A stretch of 21,813 bases of DNA. It comes from a virus. Made by a program: the position numbers and the translations under genes. Shown here one piece after another: positions 14,565 to 21,707 of this stretch. The notes under the pieces were generated by a model. That model ran no database searches, was not told the origin of the DNA, and saw nothing but the letters and a program-made list of their open reading frames with translations. The number at the start of each line of letters is the position of its first letter. Positions within the stretch are counted from its first letter, which is position 1. The stretch covers positions 1 to 21,813 of IMG/VR virus record IMGVR_UViG_3300044644_001354; one strand, written 5' to 3'.

Positions 14565-14625
14565 TACAGCGTCGGTGCGACGCAAGCAACGAAGACGTAT
14601 GCAGGGGAACGGGCCACCGAACACC

Positions 14626-16701
14626 ATGACCATCCTTTGGTTTGACTCTGAGACCTACAGCGACGCCGACCTCAAGGCGGTCGGCACCCACGCCTACGCG
14701 GACCACCGCACCACCGAGATCACGGTCGCGCAGTGGGCGATCGACGACGGCGAGCCGGTGGTCGAGGACTGCAGCGAGAAGCTGGGCCCGAGCAAGGCGC
14801 TGCGCACCTGGCTGACCGCGCCAGGCGTCACCGTCGTGGCCCACAACAGCATGTTCGACCGCACCCTGCTGCGGCACTGCTGGGGCATCGACGTGCCGGT
14901 CAAGCGGTGGCAGGACACCATGGTCCGCGCGCTGGCGCACGGCCTGCCGGGCAGCCTGGACAAGCTCTCGGGCATCCTGAACCTGAGCGCCGACGAGGCC
15001 AAGGACAAGCGCGGCCGCGAGCTCATCCAACTGTTCTGCAAGCCCCGCCCGAAGGGCCACACGCTGCGTCGCGCGACGCGGGAGACGCACCCGAAGGAGT
15101 GGGCCGAGTTCCTGGAGTACAGCCGCCAGGACATCGTCTCGATGCGCGCCGTGCACAAGAAGCTGCCGGCCTGGAACTACGGCCCGGGCTCGCCCGAGCT
15201 CGCACTGTGGCACCTTGACCAGCGTATCAACGACCGCGGGTTCGCTGTCGACCTCGAGCTCGCCCACGCCGCGATCGACGCAGTGGCCACCGAGCAGGCC
15301 CGGCTGAAGGAGGAGACCCGCACGCTGACCGCAGGCCAGGTGTCCTCGCCCAGCAAGCGCGACGAGCTGCTGGCGCACATCCTGATGGAGTACGGGGTCG
15401 AGCTGCCCGACATGCGGGCCGACACGCTGCGCCGCCGGATCGAGGACCCGGAGCTGCCCGACGCGGTGAAGCTGCTGCTGTCGATCCGGCTCGAGGCCAC
15501 GAAGACCAGCACCGCGAAGTACAAGGCCCTGGTCAAGGCCACCTCGGTCGACGGCCGCCTGCGCAACACGCTGCAGTTCGCTGGCGCTCAGCGCACCGCC
15601 CGGTGGGCCGGGCGCACGTTCCAGCCCCAGAACATGCCGCGGCCAGACATGGAGCAGGACGAGATCGACCTGGCCATCGAGGCGCTGAAGGCCGGCTGCG
15701 CGCCGCTGCTTATCAACGACGTAATGCGGGCCACCGCAAACACCGTGCGTGGCTGCATCGTAGCACCACCCGGCAAGAAGCTGGTGGTCGCGGACCTGTC
15801 CAACATCGAGGGCCGGGGCCTGGCCTACGTGGCAGGCGAGACGTGGAAGGTGCGCGCCTTCCGCGAGTTCGACGCCGGCCGCGGTGCCGACCTTTACAAG
15901 CTGGCCTATGCCCGCGCGTTCAACATCGACGCGAAGGACGTCGAGAAGTGGCAGCGCCAGATCGGCAAGGTCATGGAGCTGGGCCTGGGCTACGAGGGCG
16001 GCGTGGCTGCGTTCCTCACGTTTGCCGCGGTGTACCAGATGGACCTGGACGAGCTCGCCGAGGCGGTGTGGGGCGTGGCCAGCGCCGAGGCGCTCGAGGC
16101 TGCGCTCGGCATGTGGAAGTGGGCCAGCAAGAAGCGCCGCACGCTCGGCCTGTCGCAGCGCGTGTACGTGGCCTGCGAGATCCTGAAGGCCGCCTGGCGC
16201 GCGGCCCACCCGGCCACGGTGTCGCTGTGGGCTGACCTCGGCAACGCCGCCCGCCAGGCCATCCGCCGCCCGGGCGAGGTGTTCCGCGTGCGCACGATCG
16301 CCGTGCGTCGCGACGGCAATTGGCTGCGGGTGCGTCTGCCGTCTGGCCGCTACCTCTGCTACATCAACCCCGAGGTCGGCGACGACGGGCAGATCAGCTA
16401 CATGGGCGTGAACCAGTACACCCGCCAGTGGGCCCGGATCAAGACCTACGGCGGCAAGCTGGTGGAGAACCTGGTGCAGGCCTGGGCCCGCGACGTGCTG
16501 GCCAGCAACATGGCCGCGATCGACCAGGCCGGCTACGAGATCGTGCTCACCGTGCACGACGAGCTGATCACCGAGGCCCCCGACAGCGAACGCTACAGCA
16601 GCGCCGACCTCGCCAGGCTCATGTCTGTGCAGCCCGCGTGGGCGCCCGACGTGCCGCTGGCCGCGGCCGGGTTCGAGACGCTGCGCTATCGCAAGGACTA
16701 G
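14626..16701 (+). CDS. Family A DNA polymerase with 3'-5' exonuclease
   Basis: I start at ATG 14626, since WFDSET exonuclease motif I falls at residues 5-10; ATG 14599 is possible. The 691-residue product has exonuclease blocks FDSET (Asp7, Glu9), AHNSMFDRTLL (72-82) and YSRQDIVSMR (165-174). Polymerase motif A is VVADLSNIEGR (387-397), motif B RQIGKVMELGLGYEGG (444-459), and motif C LTVHDEL (about 639-645). Catalytic residues are present, although motif A has Asn where Pol I has Gln. There is no 5' nuclease domain. It is the phage replicase. No operator or clear ribosome site lies directly before it, only the inverted repeat. Confidence 0.93.
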   Translation: MTILWFDSETYSDADLKAVGTHAYADHRTTEITVAQWAIDDGEPVVEDCSEKLGPSKALRTWLTAPGVTVVAHNSMFDRTLLRHCWGIDVPVKRWQDTMVRALAHGLPGSLDKLSGILNLSADEAKDKRGRELIQLFCKPRPKGHTLRRATRETHPKEWAEFLEYSRQDIVSMRAVHKKLPAWNYGPGSPELALWHLDQRINDRGFAVDLELAHAAIDAVATEQARLKEETRTLTAGQVSSPSKRDELLAHILMEYGVELPDMRADTLRRRIEDPELPDAVKLLLSIRLEATKTSTAKYKALVKATSVDGRLRNTLQFAGAQRTARWAGRTFQPQNMPRPDMEQDEIDLAIEALKAGCAPLLINDVMRATANTVRGCIVAPPGKKLVVADLSNIEGRGLAYVAGETWKVRAFREFDAGRGADLYKLAYARAFNIDAKDVEKWQRQIGKVMELGLGYEGGVAAFLTFAAVYQMDLDELAEAVWGVASAEALEAALGMWKWASKKRRTLGLSQRVYVACEILKAAWRAAHPATVSLWADLGNAARQAIRRPGEVFRVRTIAVRRDGNWLRVRLPSGRYLCYINPEVGDDGQISYMGVNQYTRQWARIKTYGGKLVENLVQAWARDVLASNMAAIDQAGYEIVLTVHDELITEAPDSERYSSADLARLMSVQPAWAPDVPLAAAGFETLRYRKD

Positions 16702-16723
16702 GGTTTGCCCTAGGTTGCCGTGC

Positions 16724-16739
16724 TTTAGCATGTGCTACA
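16724..16739. promoter_or_regulatory. Operator site D with overlapping promoter
   Basis: TTTAGCATGTGCTACA is identical to site B. TACATT (16736-16741) could be the -10, with TTGCCG (16715-16720) or the shifted GTTGCC as -35. Transcription would begin about 16748, at the ATG of the next gene. Confidence 0.75.
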
Positions 16740-16748
16740 TTTTCACGT

Positions 16749-16883
16749 ATGCGCAAGACACTACCCACCTGGCCCTTCCCGCCCAAGCTGCTGGACTACC
16801 CGGTCCTGCCGCCAGGCGTCAAGGCTGTGCGCATCCCGCAACCCAAGCCGGCCATCAAGGATCTGCCGCCGGCGCTCTTCTGA
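16749..16883 (+). CDS. Pro-rich miniprotein, possibly leaderless
   Basis: ATG 16749-16751 opens a 44-residue frame: MRKTLPTWPFPPKLLDYPVL, then a VKAVRIPQPKPAIKDLPPALF end. It is Pro/Leu/Lys-rich with no known domain. No ribosome site precedes it, and the predicted transcription start coincides with the ATG, which would give a leaderless message. Placement exactly between operator D and the next ribosome site favours a real gene. It might still be untranslated leader for the next gene. Confidence 0.5.
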   Translation: MRKTLPTWPFPPKLLDYPVLPPGVKAVRIPQPKPAIKDLPPALF

Positions 16884-16893
16884 AAGGTAAACC

Positions 16894-17067
16894 ATGAACA
16901 CCACCCGCAAGTTCCCGCGCACGCTGCAGCAAGCCTTCCCGCAAGATCGCGAATGGGCGTACAGCATCGAGCGCCACCGCGCACCGATGCCTCTGTGGGA
17001 GGCTGCGCTGGCCTGGGCCTCCATCACCGGCGTGTCGGTGCTGATTGCTTGGGCGATCGCAGCATGA
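16894..17067 (+). CDS. Small phage membrane protein, 57 aa
   Basis: ATG 16894-16896 follows AAAGG. The 57-residue product has a soluble start (MNTTRKFPRTLQQAFPQDRE, then WAYSIERH) and a C-terminal membrane segment (WEAALAWASITGVSVLIAWAIAA). The RKFPRTLxxAF opening is familiar from many small proteins in Burkholderiales phages whose role is unknown. It overlaps the next gene by 4 bases (ATGA). Confidence 0.75.
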   Translation: MNTTRKFPRTLQQAFPQDREWAYSIERHRAPMPLWEAALAWASITGVSVLIAWAIAA

Positions 17068-17279
17068 AGCCCGACCACCCGACCTTCCCGGGCTGCAAGG
17101 GCGACTGCCAGCAAGGCCGGCGGCCCTGCCTGCACCCCGAGGAATGCTTGCCCGACAGTCCGCCGCTCACCCGCAACGGGTGCTTCACCATCCTGGGCGC
17201 GGCGGTGTTGGCCTGGGCGCTGGTGGCGCTCGCCTTCTTGGCGGCCCTTGCCCTGCACAACTGGTGGGCCGGGCTGTGA
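17064..17279 (+). CDS. Small Cys-rich membrane protein, 71 aa
   Basis: The 71-residue product starts at ATG 17064 within the previous stop. It has a Cys-rich first part with CKGDCQQGRRPCLHPEEC (four cysteines, about 11-28) and one membrane segment, FTILGAAVLAWALVALAFLAALAL (about 41-64). The cysteine pattern could bind a metal or form disulfides, depending on topology. No family is recognised. It is coupled at both ends by overlaps (ATGA and GTGA) to its neighbours. Confidence 0.7.
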   Translation: MKPDHPTFPGCKGDCQQGRRPCLHPEECLPDSPPLTRNGCFTILGAAVLAWALVALAFLAALALHNWWAGL

Positions 17280-17542
17280 GAGAACGCGACATTGAGGAGT
17301 ACCTGGTCAAGCGTGTCCAGGCGATGGGCGGCGAGGTCCGCAAGGCCGAGTGGATCGGCCGCCGCGGGGCACCGGATCGGCGCGTGATGCTGCCGGGCCG
17401 GCTACCCGTGTGGGTCGAGCTCAAGGCCCCGGGCGTCAAGCCTGAGGCGCACCAGATCCGCGAGCACAACCGCATGCGCCGGCTCGGTGAGCTGGTCGAG
17501 GTGGTCGACAGCCTGGCCGCGGTCGAGGGGCTGCTGCGGTGA
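17276..17542 (+). CDS. VRR-NUC domain nuclease
   Basis: GTG 17276-17278 overlaps the previous stop. The 88-residue product is a single VRR-NUC domain of the PD-(D/E)XK group: helical RERDIEEYLVKRVQAMGGEV, GRRGAPDRRVMLPG with Asp34, VWVELKAPG with Glu48 and Lys50, and Gln60 in EAHQIREHNRM. All expected catalytic residues are present. Phage members sit beside SNF2-like helicases as here and are thought to cut branched DNA, by analogy with stand-alone VRR-NUC enzymes. Size is normal for a phage stand-alone form. Confidence 0.88.
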   Translation: MRERDIEEYLVKRVQAMGGEVRKAEWIGRRGAPDRRVMLPGRLPVWVELKAPGVKPEAHQIREHNRMRRLGELVEVVDSLAAVEGLLR

Positions 17543-17730
17543 TGCGCTGCCCACACTGCGGGGTCTGGACCCGCGTGCTCGAGACCCGCACCCGCGAGGA
17601 CGGCACCCGCCGCCGCACCTACGAGTGCGCCAACCTGCACAAGTTCAACACCGTCGAGCGGGTGGAGCTCGTGCAGCACGGCGGCGCCCGCCAGAGCAAG
17701 AAGGCCGAGCGTGCAGTACAAGCCGCGTGA
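17542..17730 (+). CDS. Zinc-ribbon protein (NrdR N-terminus-like)
   Basis: ATG 17542 overlaps the nuclease stop by one base (TGATG); GTG 17539 is an alternative. The 62-residue product reads MRCPHCGVWTRVLETRTRED, then RRRTYECANLHKFNTVERV, close to the zinc ribbon at the start of NrdR, but with no ATP-cone. The first pair is Cys3/Cys6. The second pair shows Cys29 and then His33 where NrdR has Cys. The C-terminal half is basic and low-complexity. It could bind DNA or partner the helicase, which begins 20 bases before this gene ends. Confidence 0.72.
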   Translation: MRCPHCGVWTRVLETRTREDGTRRRTYECANLHKFNTVERVELVQHGGARQSKKAERAVQAA

Positions 17731-19099
17731 CTACCAGCAAGCGATCGTGGCGCACATCGCTGCGCACGAGCGCTGCAACGTGTGGGCGGGCATGGGCACC
17801 GGCAAGACGGTGTCCACCCTGACCGCACTGCAGGGCCTGGCACTGGTCGAGGACCCCTTCCCCGCCCTCGTGCTGGCGCCGCTGCGGGTGGCCTCCAGCA
17901 CCTGGCCCAGCGAGCTCGCGAAGTGGGCGCACCTCCAGGGGTTGAAGATCGCCCGCGCGATCGGCTCGCCGGCCGAGCGCGACGCCGGCATCTTTGCCCA
18001 CGCCGACATCGTCTGCATCAACTACGACAACGTGGAGTGGCTGGTCGACAGGTGCGAGCGGTTCCCGTCGTTCCCGTACCGCACCGTCATCGCCGACGAG
18101 TCGACCAGGCTCAAGGGCTTCCGCGTCAAGCAAGGCGGCAAGCGCGCCCAGGCCCTGGGCAAGGTCGCGCACAAGCATGTGCGGCGCTGGGTCAACCTGA
18201 CCGGCACGCCCGCGCCCAACGGGTTCCTGGACCTGTGGGGCCAGCAGTGGTTCATCGACGCCGGTCAGCGCCTGGGCCGTTCGTTCTCGGCGTTCGAGGA
18301 TCGGTGGTTCAAGGTCAAGCGAGCACCCGGCCAGAAGTACGGCGGCGCCGTCACGCTGCTCGAGGGCGCGCAGGCCGAGATCGAGGGGCGCATGGCCTCG
18401 TGCACGCTGACCGTGCGCGCGGCCGACTACATCGACCTGCCGCCGCTGGTGGAGAACGTGGTCGAGGTGGAACTGCCACCAACCGCGCGCCGACACTACC
18501 GAGAGCTCGAGCGCGAGATGTTCACGGTGCTGGCCGGTGGCGTTGAGGTCGAGGCGTTCAACGCTGCAGGCCGCACAATGAAGTGCCTGCAGGCCGCCAA
18601 CGGCGCGCTCTACACTGACGACAAGGGAACATGGAAGGAGCTGCACGATGCCAAACTTGATGCCCTCGCGTCCGTGGTGGAGGAAGCTGCTGGGAATCCA
18701 ATCCTGGTCGCCTACCAGTGGAAGAGCGACCTCGCCCGACTACAGCGTGCGTTTCCTCAAGGTCGGGCGCTGGACACTGACCCTCGAACGATCGAGGCGT
18801 GGAACCTGGGACGGATACCACTGCTATTCGTTCACCCTCAGAGCGCTGGCCACGGGCTCAACCTCCAGGACGGGGGGAACATCCTCGTGTTCTTCGGCCT
18901 CTGGTGGGACCTCGAGACGCACGAACAAGTGATCGAGCGCATAGGCCCGACACGCCAGGCCCAGGCCGGCTACAACCGGCCGGTGTACGTGCACCGCATC
19001 GTGGCCCGCGACACCGTCGACGAGCTCGTGCTGGCGCGGCTGCAGACCAAGGCGTCGGTGCAGTCGATCCTGTTGGACGCCATGAAAGGAAGACGATGA
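17711..19099 (+). CDS. SNF2-like superfamily 2 DNA helicase
   Basis: GTG 17711-17713 lies inside the zinc-ribbon gene. The 462-residue product has Walker A GMGTGKT (27-33), the DExx box VIADES (126-131), motif III LTGTPAPNG (163-171), and a second RecA lobe with SAGHGLNLQ, FFGLWWDLETHEQ and ERIGPTRQ, followed by a helical HRIVARDTVDELVLARLQTK end. This is the compact phage SNF2 form, expected to remodel DNA or forks together with the VRR-NUC nuclease. All helicase motifs are intact. The next gene starts in its stop codon (ATGA). Confidence 0.9.
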   Translation: MQYKPRDYQQAIVAHIAAHERCNVWAGMGTGKTVSTLTALQGLALVEDPFPALVLAPLRVASSTWPSELAKWAHLQGLKIARAIGSPAERDAGIFAHADIVCINYDNVEWLVDRCERFPSFPYRTVIADESTRLKGFRVKQGGKRAQALGKVAHKHVRRWVNLTGTPAPNGFLDLWGQQWFIDAGQRLGRSFSAFEDRWFKVKRAPGQKYGGAVTLLEGAQAEIEGRMASCTLTVRAADYIDLPPLVENVVEVELPPTARRHYRELEREMFTVLAGGVEVEAFNAAGRTMKCLQAANGALYTDDKGTWKELHDAKLDALASVVEEAAGNPILVAYQWKSDLARLQRAFPQGRALDTDPRTIEAWNLGRIPLLFVHPQSAGHGLNLQDGGNILVFFGLWWDLETHEQVIERIGPTRQAQAGYNRPVYVHRIVARDTVDELVLARLQTKASVQSILLDAMKGRR

Positions 19100-19224
19100 G
19101 AGAAGAGTACGAAGGACAGGGCCTTGCGCGGTTTGCCTGGACCATGGTAGCGCTGGCCCTCATCGGCGCGTTGTCGGCGCTGGGGTGGATTGGCTGGGGG
19201 CTGTGGGAGTGGGTCAAACCATGA
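19096..19224 (+). CDS. Membrane miniprotein, 42 aa
   Basis: ATG 19096-19098 overlaps the helicase stop, with AAAGGA about 8 bases upstream. The 42-residue product has a charged start (MREEYEGQGLARFAW) and one membrane segment (TMVALALIGALSALGWIGWGLWEWV). No family is recognised. It overlaps the next gene by ATGA, so the chain of coupled genes continues. Confidence 0.65.
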   Translation: MREEYEGQGLARFAWTMVALALIGALSALGWIGWGLWEWVKP

Positions 19225-19400
19225 GCTTCATCCCGCCTCTGCCGCCAGGCTACGTGTTCAGCTTGGCGAAGCGGCAGAACCTGCTGCTGGGTTTCAGCCG
19301 GACGCTCCCGATCCTGTACCTGGACGAGGCGACAATGACGTGGCGAGAACTTGACCGGCACATCAGCAAGGTGCATCCTGCACTTGCGTCTAGCACTTGA
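19221..19400 (+). CDS. Hypothetical small protein, 59 aa
   Basis: ATG 19221-19223 overlaps the preceding stop. The 59-residue product begins MSFIPPLPPGYVFSLAKRQN and contains LYLDEATMTWRELDRHISKVHPAL. It is soluble, with no recognised domain. It is the last gene of this coupled string before a 131-base control region with three operator-like sites (19401-19531). Confidence 0.65.
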   Translation: MSFIPPLPPGYVFSLAKRQNLLLGFSRTLPILYLDEATMTWRELDRHISKVHPALASST

Positions 19401-19444
19401 TCAAAGACGCCCGAGCACTGAATCCCTCGCAAGGCTCGGCTGCC

Positions 19445-19460
19445 TTTAGCATTTTGGAAA
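19445..19460. promoter_or_regulatory. Operator site E
   Basis: TTTAGCATTTTGGAAA has the conserved left arm and a degenerate right arm, very like site A. TATACA (19468-19473) lies 17 bases after TTTAGC and could be a -10. Confidence 0.55.
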
Positions 19461-19501
19461 GGCAGAATATACATTATGCGTCCCAAAACGGGGGTTGACG
19501 G

Positions 19502-19517
19502 TATAGCGTCTGCTAAA
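19502..19517. promoter_or_regulatory. Operator site F
   Basis: TATAGCGTCTGCTAAA has both arms well matched and shares its GCGTCTGC centre with site C. A good -35-like TTGACG (19495-19500) touches it, but no well-spaced -10 is obvious. Confidence 0.7.
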
Positions 19518-19523
19518 GGAAAC

Positions 19524-19539
19524 TGTAGCGCATGCTTGA
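19524..19539. promoter_or_regulatory. Operator-like site G over the start codon
   Basis: TGTAGCGCATGCTTGA matches the left arm and TGCT of the right arm, then departs. It overlaps the ATG at 19532-19534, so binding could block the gene directly. Confidence 0.4.
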
Positions 19540-19939
19540 GATCAACGCCCTGCCAGGCCGCCACTTGCGCGAGCTCATTGAGCGAATCGGTGAGCGGCGC
19601 GTGCTGTTTGAACTGAACGTCCACCGCACCACGCTGCGCCGCTGGCTCTCGGGCCGGGTCCAGATCCCAGGCCGCCAGCACCAGGTCATCCGCCTGCTGC
19701 TCGGGGACCTGCCCGGGACGTGTGGCAAGTGGACCGGCTGGCGCTTCCACGACGGCGCTCTTTGCTCTCCCGGCGGCGACACCTACCGACCCGGCGATGT
19801 GCTGTCGCTCATCATCCTGCGCCAGCAGCTCACGGCCCAGCGCCGCGAGCTCGAGGCGCTCAAGATCCGCCTGGCAATTGCCGAGGAAGCCGTCGAGCGG
19901 CTGGCCCCGGCCGCCAACGACAGCCGGGCCTGGGGTTAG
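19532..19939 (+). CDS. DUF3653-like phage regulator
   Basis: ATG 19532, with AAGGA 11 bases upstream; 135 residues. The N-terminal half has a helix-turn-helix-like stretch (RRVLFELNVHRTTLRRWLSGRVQIPGRQHQVIRLLLGDLPG, about 22-63). It is followed by WTGWRFHDGALCSPGGDTYRPGDV, matching the W-GW-F--G-L-SP-G pattern of DUF3653 phage proteins, and a C-terminal coiled-coil-like helix (about 95-125). It is set apart from the early unit by its own control region with sites E, F and G, so it is probably regulated separately, perhaps as a switch toward late expression. The family name is from memory of the pattern. Confidence 0.7.
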   Translation: MLEINALPGRHLRELIERIGERRVLFELNVHRTTLRRWLSGRVQIPGRQHQVIRLLLGDLPGTCGKWTGWRFHDGALCSPGGDTYRPGDVLSLIILRQQLTAQRRELEALKIRLAIAEEAVERLAPAANDSRAWG

Positions 19940-21315
19940 AGCCCGCCGAGCTTGGTGATGTAGAAGTAGAACGTGCCCGAGGTCGAGGCGACCGGGCTCA
20001 CCTCGAGCTCGTTGTTGGTCGTGTCCAGCGTGAACGTGAACGAGGGGTGGCTGGCCGACCCGCCGGCGGTGAGGCCGTTGGAAGACACCACGGTGGCCGC
20101 CGAGCCGCCGGTCGACTTGGTGACCATCACCAGGTAGGCGGCCACGTTGGTGGCGCTGTCGGCGCTGTAGCGGTCGTTGCCGGCGACGATGTGCAGCAGG
20201 CCGCTGTACTGGGCCGTGCCGCCAAAGAGCGACCTCAGGTTGAGCAGCACGGTGTTGGCCCCGGTGACGCTCAAGGCGTCCACCCGCAGCGAAGCCACCG
20301 GGCGACCGACCAGGCCGGCCGAGATCTGTTTGTTGATGAACCGCCCACCCTCGATGCGCAGCGCGTGGTTGGCGGCCACCGCGTTGGTGGCGACACTCAC
20401 CGAGCCGGTGACCGCGTACTCGTAGAAGTCCTCGACCGTGACGTCGATCGTGCTGGTGTCGACCTGCTCGGAATAGATCGAGCCGTAGCCCAGGCCCGCC
20501 GTGTCGCAGTTGGTGGCAAAGCAGCGGGTCAGCGTGGCGCGGCAGCCGTCGATCGTGTCGGCCGCATCGCGCGCCGCACTGGCGAACACGTAGAACGCCG
20601 AGCGCCCGCAGTCCTCAGCCCCGCAGGCGGTGAAGGTCACGCCGGCTAAGTTGCTCATGAAGTAGCCGTACAGGTTGGTGTCGGAGGCGCAGGCCACGAA
20701 CGCCGAATACACCATGTCGCGCAGACCAAAGCCGGAAGAGGTGTTGTTGAGCGCGTAGCAGTTCTCGACGTAGGTCGAGGTGTGAAAGCCATTGAACGCG
20801 AAGCCGGTCTGGTTGCTCTTGGCCCGGCAGCCCTTCAGCGTCAGCATGAAGTTGTCGGCGAACGAGAATCCCTCGCCGGTGCAGGACTGCACGAACACCC
20901 GCTCGAAGGTGTGGTGCGAGCCGTTGGTGAAGGCCACGCCCGAGGCCACCCGCCCCGAGCCCAGCAGGTGCAGATCCTTGAGCCCGCAGTAGGTCTGGTT
21001 GGTGGCGGTGACGATCGCCGCGCCGCTGAACCCGGTCCGAGCCTCGATCACAGTGTTGTGCAGGCCCTCCCCCACCAGGGTCAGAGAGGAGAGGTTGTCG
21101 ACGTGGGCGGTGTCGAGCACGATCGGCGCGCTCACCATGTAGCGCCCGCGTGGGAAGTAGATGACGTTGCCGGTGACGGTGTCGACGTTGGCATCGGCGG
21201 CGGCGATCGCCGCCTGGATCGCGGCGCGGTCGTCGGTCACGCCATCGCCACGAGCACCGTAGGCTTTGACGTTGACCGGGGCGTCGGTCATGGAGTACGG
21301 AACACGGGTCGTCAC
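19936..21315 (-). CDS. Tailspike with right-handed beta-helix (pectate-lyase-like)
   Basis: The 459-residue product starts at GTG 21313-21315, overlapping the holin stop; an ATG start at 21291 would remove 8 residues. NVKAYGARGDGVTDDRAAIQAAI (about 14-36) is the hallmark opening of the Pectate_lyase_3 beta-helix found in phage tailspikes. It is followed by many short turns rich in Asn, Gly, Thr and Cys, and a beta-sandwich-like end (about 395-459, FTFTLDTTNNELEV, FYFYITKLGGL). It probably binds and may cut a host surface polysaccharide. Little sequence precedes the helix, so there is no full head-binding domain. Its stop overlaps that of the convergent regulator gene. Confidence 0.82.
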   Translation of the reverse strand: MTTRVPYSMTDAPVNVKAYGARGDGVTDDRAAIQAAIAAADANVDTVTGNVIYFPRGRYMVSAPIVLDTAHVDNLSSLTLVGEGLHNTVIEARTGFSGAAIVTATNQTYCGLKDLHLLGSGRVASGVAFTNGSHHTFERVFVQSCTGEGFSFADNFMLTLKGCRAKSNQTGFAFNGFHTSTYVENCYALNNTSSGFGLRDMVYSAFVACASDTNLYGYFMSNLAGVTFTACGAEDCGRSAFYVFASAARDAADTIDGCRATLTRCFATNCDTAGLGYGSIYSEQVDTSTIDVTVEDFYEYAVTGSVSVATNAVAANHALRIEGGRFINKQISAGLVGRPVASLRVDALSVTGANTVLLNLRSLFGGTAQYSGLLHIVAGNDRYSADSATNVAAYLVMVTKSTGGSAATVVSSNGLTAGGSASHPSFTFTLDTTNNELEVSPVASTSGTFYFYITKLGGL

Positions 21316-21707
21316 TTGCTCCCTTTCATCGCAGCCGCGGCTGCTGGGATGATCTTCTCGGCCGAGCGCCCGATGACGTAGCCGCCCAGGCCCAGCTCGA
21401 CGATCGACCAGAGCTTGAGGTACTCGGCCTCGCTCAGGTTGGGGGCGGCCCAGCCGAACCAGCGCGCCACGATCAGGGCGCCGAAGGTCAGCATCAGGAT
21501 CGGCCGCCAGGAGGAGGCCAGCCAGTTCTCGCTCGCCGCCTCAGTCTTGACGATCTCGGCCCGGCCGGTGAACTCGGCGAGCTCACCCTTCTGCGCGAGC
21601 TCCAGCATGGCGAGCTTGGCCTGGTCGCGCTGGGCCGGGTCCGGCCAGAGCCGGTCGATGAGCTTGCCGCCCACGTCCAGGGCGGCGGTGATCGGGTCGT
21701 GCGCCAT
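21312..21707 (-). CDS. Holin of the 3TM family
   Basis: I start at ATG 21705-21707, which has GGAGG 5 bases upstream, giving 131 residues (MAHDPITAALDVGGKLIDRL...). The IDRLWPDPAQRDQAKLAMLELAQKGELAEFTGRAEIVKTEA pattern, then SWRPILMLTFGALIVARWFGW and LWSIVELGLGGYVIGRSAEKI as membrane segments, fit the Holin_3TMs family, which forms membrane holes for lysis. The endolysin is not in the window and may lie beyond the right edge or left of base 1. The gene overlaps the tailspike start (GTGA). Confidence 0.85.
   Translation of the reverse strand: MAHDPITAALDVGGKLIDRLWPDPAQRDQAKLAMLELAQKGELAEFTGRAEIVKTEAASENWLASSWRPILMLTFGALIVARWFGWAAPNLSEAEYLKLWSIVELGLGGYVIGRSAEKIIPAAAAAMKGSK

Noticed and set aside
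14494-16731. 745-residue minus-strand frame opposite the DNA polymerase
   Set aside because: Compositional shadow; the plus strand carries all exonuclease and polymerase motifs.
19388-19403. TCTAGCACTTGATCAA as another operator
   Set aside because: Only part of the left arm matches and the right arm fails.
178-21315. Diversity-generating retroelement, expected because of the similarity to BPP-1
   Set aside because: No reverse transcriptase and no template/variable repeat pair seen. The tailspike is a beta-helix protein, not an Mtd-type lectin.
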